From Leptospira sanjuanensis (GTDB lineage Bacteria; Spirochaetota; Leptospiria; Leptospirales; Leptospiraceae): a DNA stretch of 64,000 nt. Positions 62,419-64,000 of this stretch are shown here, piece by piece. Within the stretch, counting starts at the first letter, position 1. Every line of letters starts with the position of its first letter. Position numbers and translations under genes: made by a program. The notes under the pieces are model-generated. The model worked only from the letters and a program-made list of their open reading frames with translations. It ran no database searches and was not told the DNA's origin. The stretch is taken from assembly GCF_022267375.1 (NCBI RefSeq), contig NZ_JAIZBH010000002.1:376001-440000 (forward strand). The letters run 5' to 3'.

Positions 62419-62601
62419 GCCTAACGACGTAGGTTTCTCGACGTTTGCGGTTCTGGAGCGCGTTAAACGCGCGGAAGAATTGGAACGAGGGTCGAGCGAC
62501 CTTAGTCGCGTCTCGCGAACCGAGTGACAAAGCAAATGTGCCGGAGGCCAAGCAAGAGTCGCGAAGCGATCTCGTAGCGCAGCGAGAAACCGCAGTTAGA
62601 C
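62419..62601 (-). repeat. attC61
   Basis: Cores GCCTAAC and GTTAGAC; arms GGTTTCTCG/CGAGAAACC. H1 TTCT/AGAA, H2 GCGAC-CTTA-GTCGC, H3 GCC-GGA-GGC, H4 GAGTCGC/GCGATCTC. Last attC in the window. Confidence 0.9.
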
Positions 62602-62615
62602 GCCGTAATGCTTCG

Positions 62616-63029
62616 TTATTTCGGCACAAACGGGCTTTCAATAAAACTATCATTTAATTTCGTTATATTAATACCAAGATTACTTGCCATATGCTTAATG
62701 AGGCTAATAATGTTGTCAATTAGTCGACCTTGTAATTGTAATTCATCATGCAATTTTTTTAAGCAATTTAGAATTTCTTTTGAATCGTGAAAAATAATAA
62801 ATACTTCATTTAATGCTGCAAAAAATTCTTTATTATCATTTGTAATAGATCCGGAAGATAGGAGGAAAAAACGAAACTTCACAATATTTCGCAAAACATC
62901 TAATTTCAATTTTCGAGTTTCTAATCTTCGAAAATAATAATTTGAAATCAAAACGCCGATTAAACCCGAAATCAAAGAGCTAAATAAAGTAAAAAAAATA
63001 TAAAATGTCTTTTCAGAAAAATCTATCAT
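62616..63029 (-). CDS. DUF6680-like membrane-anchored protein
   Basis: 137 residues. One N-terminal helix (IFFTLFSSLISGLIGVLISNYYF), then KLDVLRNIVKFRF, EFFAALNEVFIIFHDSKEILNCLKKLHDEL and IKHMASNLGI, the order I associate with DUF6680 proteins. Function unknown. 1 bp from the truncated gene upstream. Confidence 0.65.
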   Translation of the reverse strand: MIDFSEKTFYIFFTLFSSLISGLIGVLISNYYFRRLETRKLKLDVLRNIVKFRFFLLSSGSITNDNKEFFAALNEVFIIFHDSKEILNCLKKLHDELQLQGRLIDNIISLIKHMASNLGINITKLNDSFIESPFVPK

Positions 63030-63030
63030 A

Positions 63031-63450
63031 TCACTTAACTTCCTTTATTTTTTCTTTAAGTGGGACTTGAAGCATTATTTTACTTAGCTGGTTAATCGAA
63101 ATTGAATAATATCCATACTTTGGAATTTTTCGGTTTTTAATCAGATCCCAAACTCTAACACCTTTCCCATTATAAATCTCATGAAATTCTCCATTGTCTT
63201 CCAATTTAAGCACAATCAAGTGCTTTGGTTTATGCGCAATTACTATTGATTTCCTTTGAGTTGTCTTAACTTGAACTAATTTATTACCTTTTTGGCAATC
63301 ATGCGTTTTAGTCCCACTTTTCAAAGGTGTTAGTCCATATTTATATTCTGCATAAACTTCTCCAATACTCCCTATAAGTATGCCATCTAAAGTAAATTTT
63401 TTTCCCGGATGATCGATCTGTAAAGATCTGACAATTTTTTTTAGAGCAAT
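63031..63450 (-). pseudogene. DUF6998-like protein, 5' end cut by IS66
   Basis: About 139 native residues remain (from IALKKIVRSLQ). IGSIGEVYAEYKYGLTPLKSGTKTHDC and KLVQVKTTQRKSIVIA match the DUF6998 pattern (G-E-x-x-A, then Q-V-K nuclease-like core). The open frame continues to 63558 but those extra residues are read from the IS66 end, so the true start is lost or lies beyond the element. Confidence 0.75.
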
Positions 63451-63509
63451 GTAAGCGCCTAAACAACCGCACCTTTTTCTAATCGTATAAATGTTGTAAA
63501 CTGTCTTTG

Positions 63510-63797
63510 ATGAAAAAAACGAAAATAGATTGGCCCAAAGAGTTTGATGACTTTTCAAAGAGTGGACTTTCCCAGCCTCAGTATTGTAAAGAAAGACACC
63601 TCAAATACACGACGTTTCGATATCATTGGGAGAGACGTTCTAAGCATTCAGAGAAGAACGACTTTGTAGAAATTCCTCCTTCCTCGACAAATTCTCAGTC
63701 ATTGGTAGAAGCCGAATTTTTGACCCTAAAGATAGATACGTCGGGGAAGGCATCGCTCCAAGTAAACGTTCAGTTTAGTTTAGGACGATGGAGTTAA
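63510..63797 (+). CDS. tnpA: IS66 accessory protein TnpA
   Basis: 95 residues from the ATG at 63510 (a TTG lies one codon before). IDWPKEFDDFSKSGLSQPQYCKERHLKYTTFRYHWERR is the helix-turn-helix of IS66 orfA proteins. Overlaps tnpB by 10 bp. Confidence 0.92.
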   Translation: MKKTKIDWPKEFDDFSKSGLSQPQYCKERHLKYTTFRYHWERRSKHSEKNDFVEIPPSSTNSQSLVEAEFLTLKIDTSGKASLQVNVQFSLGRWS

Positions 63798-64000
63798 ATC
63801 CCGGAAACAGAAAAGTGTATCTTCGACCTGGGGCGACGGATTTAAGGAAATCGATCAATACGCTCTCTGTAATCGTAGAAGGAAAGATGAAAAAAGATCC
63901 GTATTCGGCGAGCGTCTTTCTCTTCTGCAATCGCAAGAAAGATAAACTGAAGATGCTCTACTGGGATAAGAGCGGGTTTTGCCTTTGGCAGAAGAGACTG
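63788..64000 (+). CDS. tnpB: IS66 accessory protein TnpB (3' end outside window)
   Basis: First 71 residues: VYLRPGATDLRKSINTLS, then YSASVFLFCNRKKDKLKMLYWDKSGFCLWQKRL, the conserved IS66 orf2 core. Runs off the right edge. Confidence 0.93.
   Translation, partial: MELNPGNRKVYLRPGATDLRKSINTLSVIVEGKMKKDPYSASVFLFCNRKKDKLKMLYWDKSGFCLWQKRL

Larger units (their letters stand above)
63451..64000 (+). mobile_element. IS66-family insertion sequence, left part
   Basis: Begins with the IS66-type terminal sequence GTAAGCGCC at 63451 and carries tnpA and the start of tnpB. The 8 bp before it, AGAGCAAT, would be the target duplication to look for at the other end, which is outside the window. Confidence 0.85.

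Noticed and set aside
63451..63558. N-terminal extension of the DUF6998-like gene up to 63558
   Set aside because: Read from the IS66 terminal region on the opposite strand of tnpA; the native frame is interrupted at 63450.

Overview
The window is a long array of integron gene cassettes. I count 61 attC recombination sites (60 complete, one truncated remnant), spaced about 0.8 to 2.4 kb apart. Almost every gene is on the minus strand, and each cassette reads, from high to low coordinate, gene(s) then attC. AT-rich genes are punctuated by GC-rich, highly structured attC sites of about 180 bp. No integron integrase and no attI are visible, so within this window it is a cassette cluster without integrase. 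Because the cassettes read right to left, any integrase platform would be expected beyond the right edge. The organism is most likely a Leptospira: the AT-rich coding sequence, the MazEF pair resembling leptospiral ChpIK and the IS66-type transposon fit, but no core gene is present to prove it.

Layout. 1-5058: partial ribbon-helix-helix antitoxin, two unknown exported/membrane proteins, MazEF and two coiled-coil membrane proteins. 5059-20825: toxin-antitoxin (TA) territory (HigBA, Phd-PIN, HicAB, AbrB-Doc with a frameshifted doc, VapBC, MazEF, HepT-MntA), plus a PD-(D/E)XK-like protein, a HEPN-like protein and two unknown proteins. 20826-30582: voltage-gated-type ion channel, more TA pairs, DUF6678/DUF3916 pair, trypsin-like protease, HNH nuclease. 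30583-33029: methyltransferase with an N-terminal nuclease-like domain, carried by an attC of a different lineage. 33030-43267: HNH, BrnTA, DinJ-YafQ, HigBA, WYL-like-HNH, VapBC, and an HNH-ParB-like protein with a second foreign attC. 43268-53706: a defence-flavoured stretch with AbiU2-like HEPN, two Shedu-like nucleases, a HEPN protein, an AbiTii-like protein, a DEDD exonuclease, a lipase-like protein, a phage-abortive-infection-like membrane protein and a CBS-HEPN fusion. 53707-63450: a cassette with a divergent regulator pair, duplicated cassettes, a second abortive-infection-like protein, an AlbA_2/Schlafen-type protein, a GIY-YIG-like protein, and a DUF6680-like gene beside a DUF6998-like gene cut by IS66. 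63451-64000: the left part of that IS66 element.

How it works together. Twenty-seven of the roughly 62 cassette units carry a TA pair, which fits the idea that TA modules stabilise sedentary cassette arrays; most of the remainder look like phage-defence or unknown cargo. Many TA cassettes have their own promoter: a TTGACA-like -35, a palindromic operator across the spacer or -10, and a -10 only 5-7 nt from the start codon, so they are probably autoregulated and often leaderless. Seven cassettes exist in more than one near-identical copy. The copy boundaries fall in the attC core, and two neighbouring cassettes occur in swapped order, which is direct evidence of past integrase-type shuffling.

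The most unusual feature is the attC family itself. Between the outer arms are four small hairpins whose sequences vary from site to site but keep base pairing through compensatory changes. In several duplicated cassettes the gene-side half of the attC travels with the gene while the other half has been replaced.
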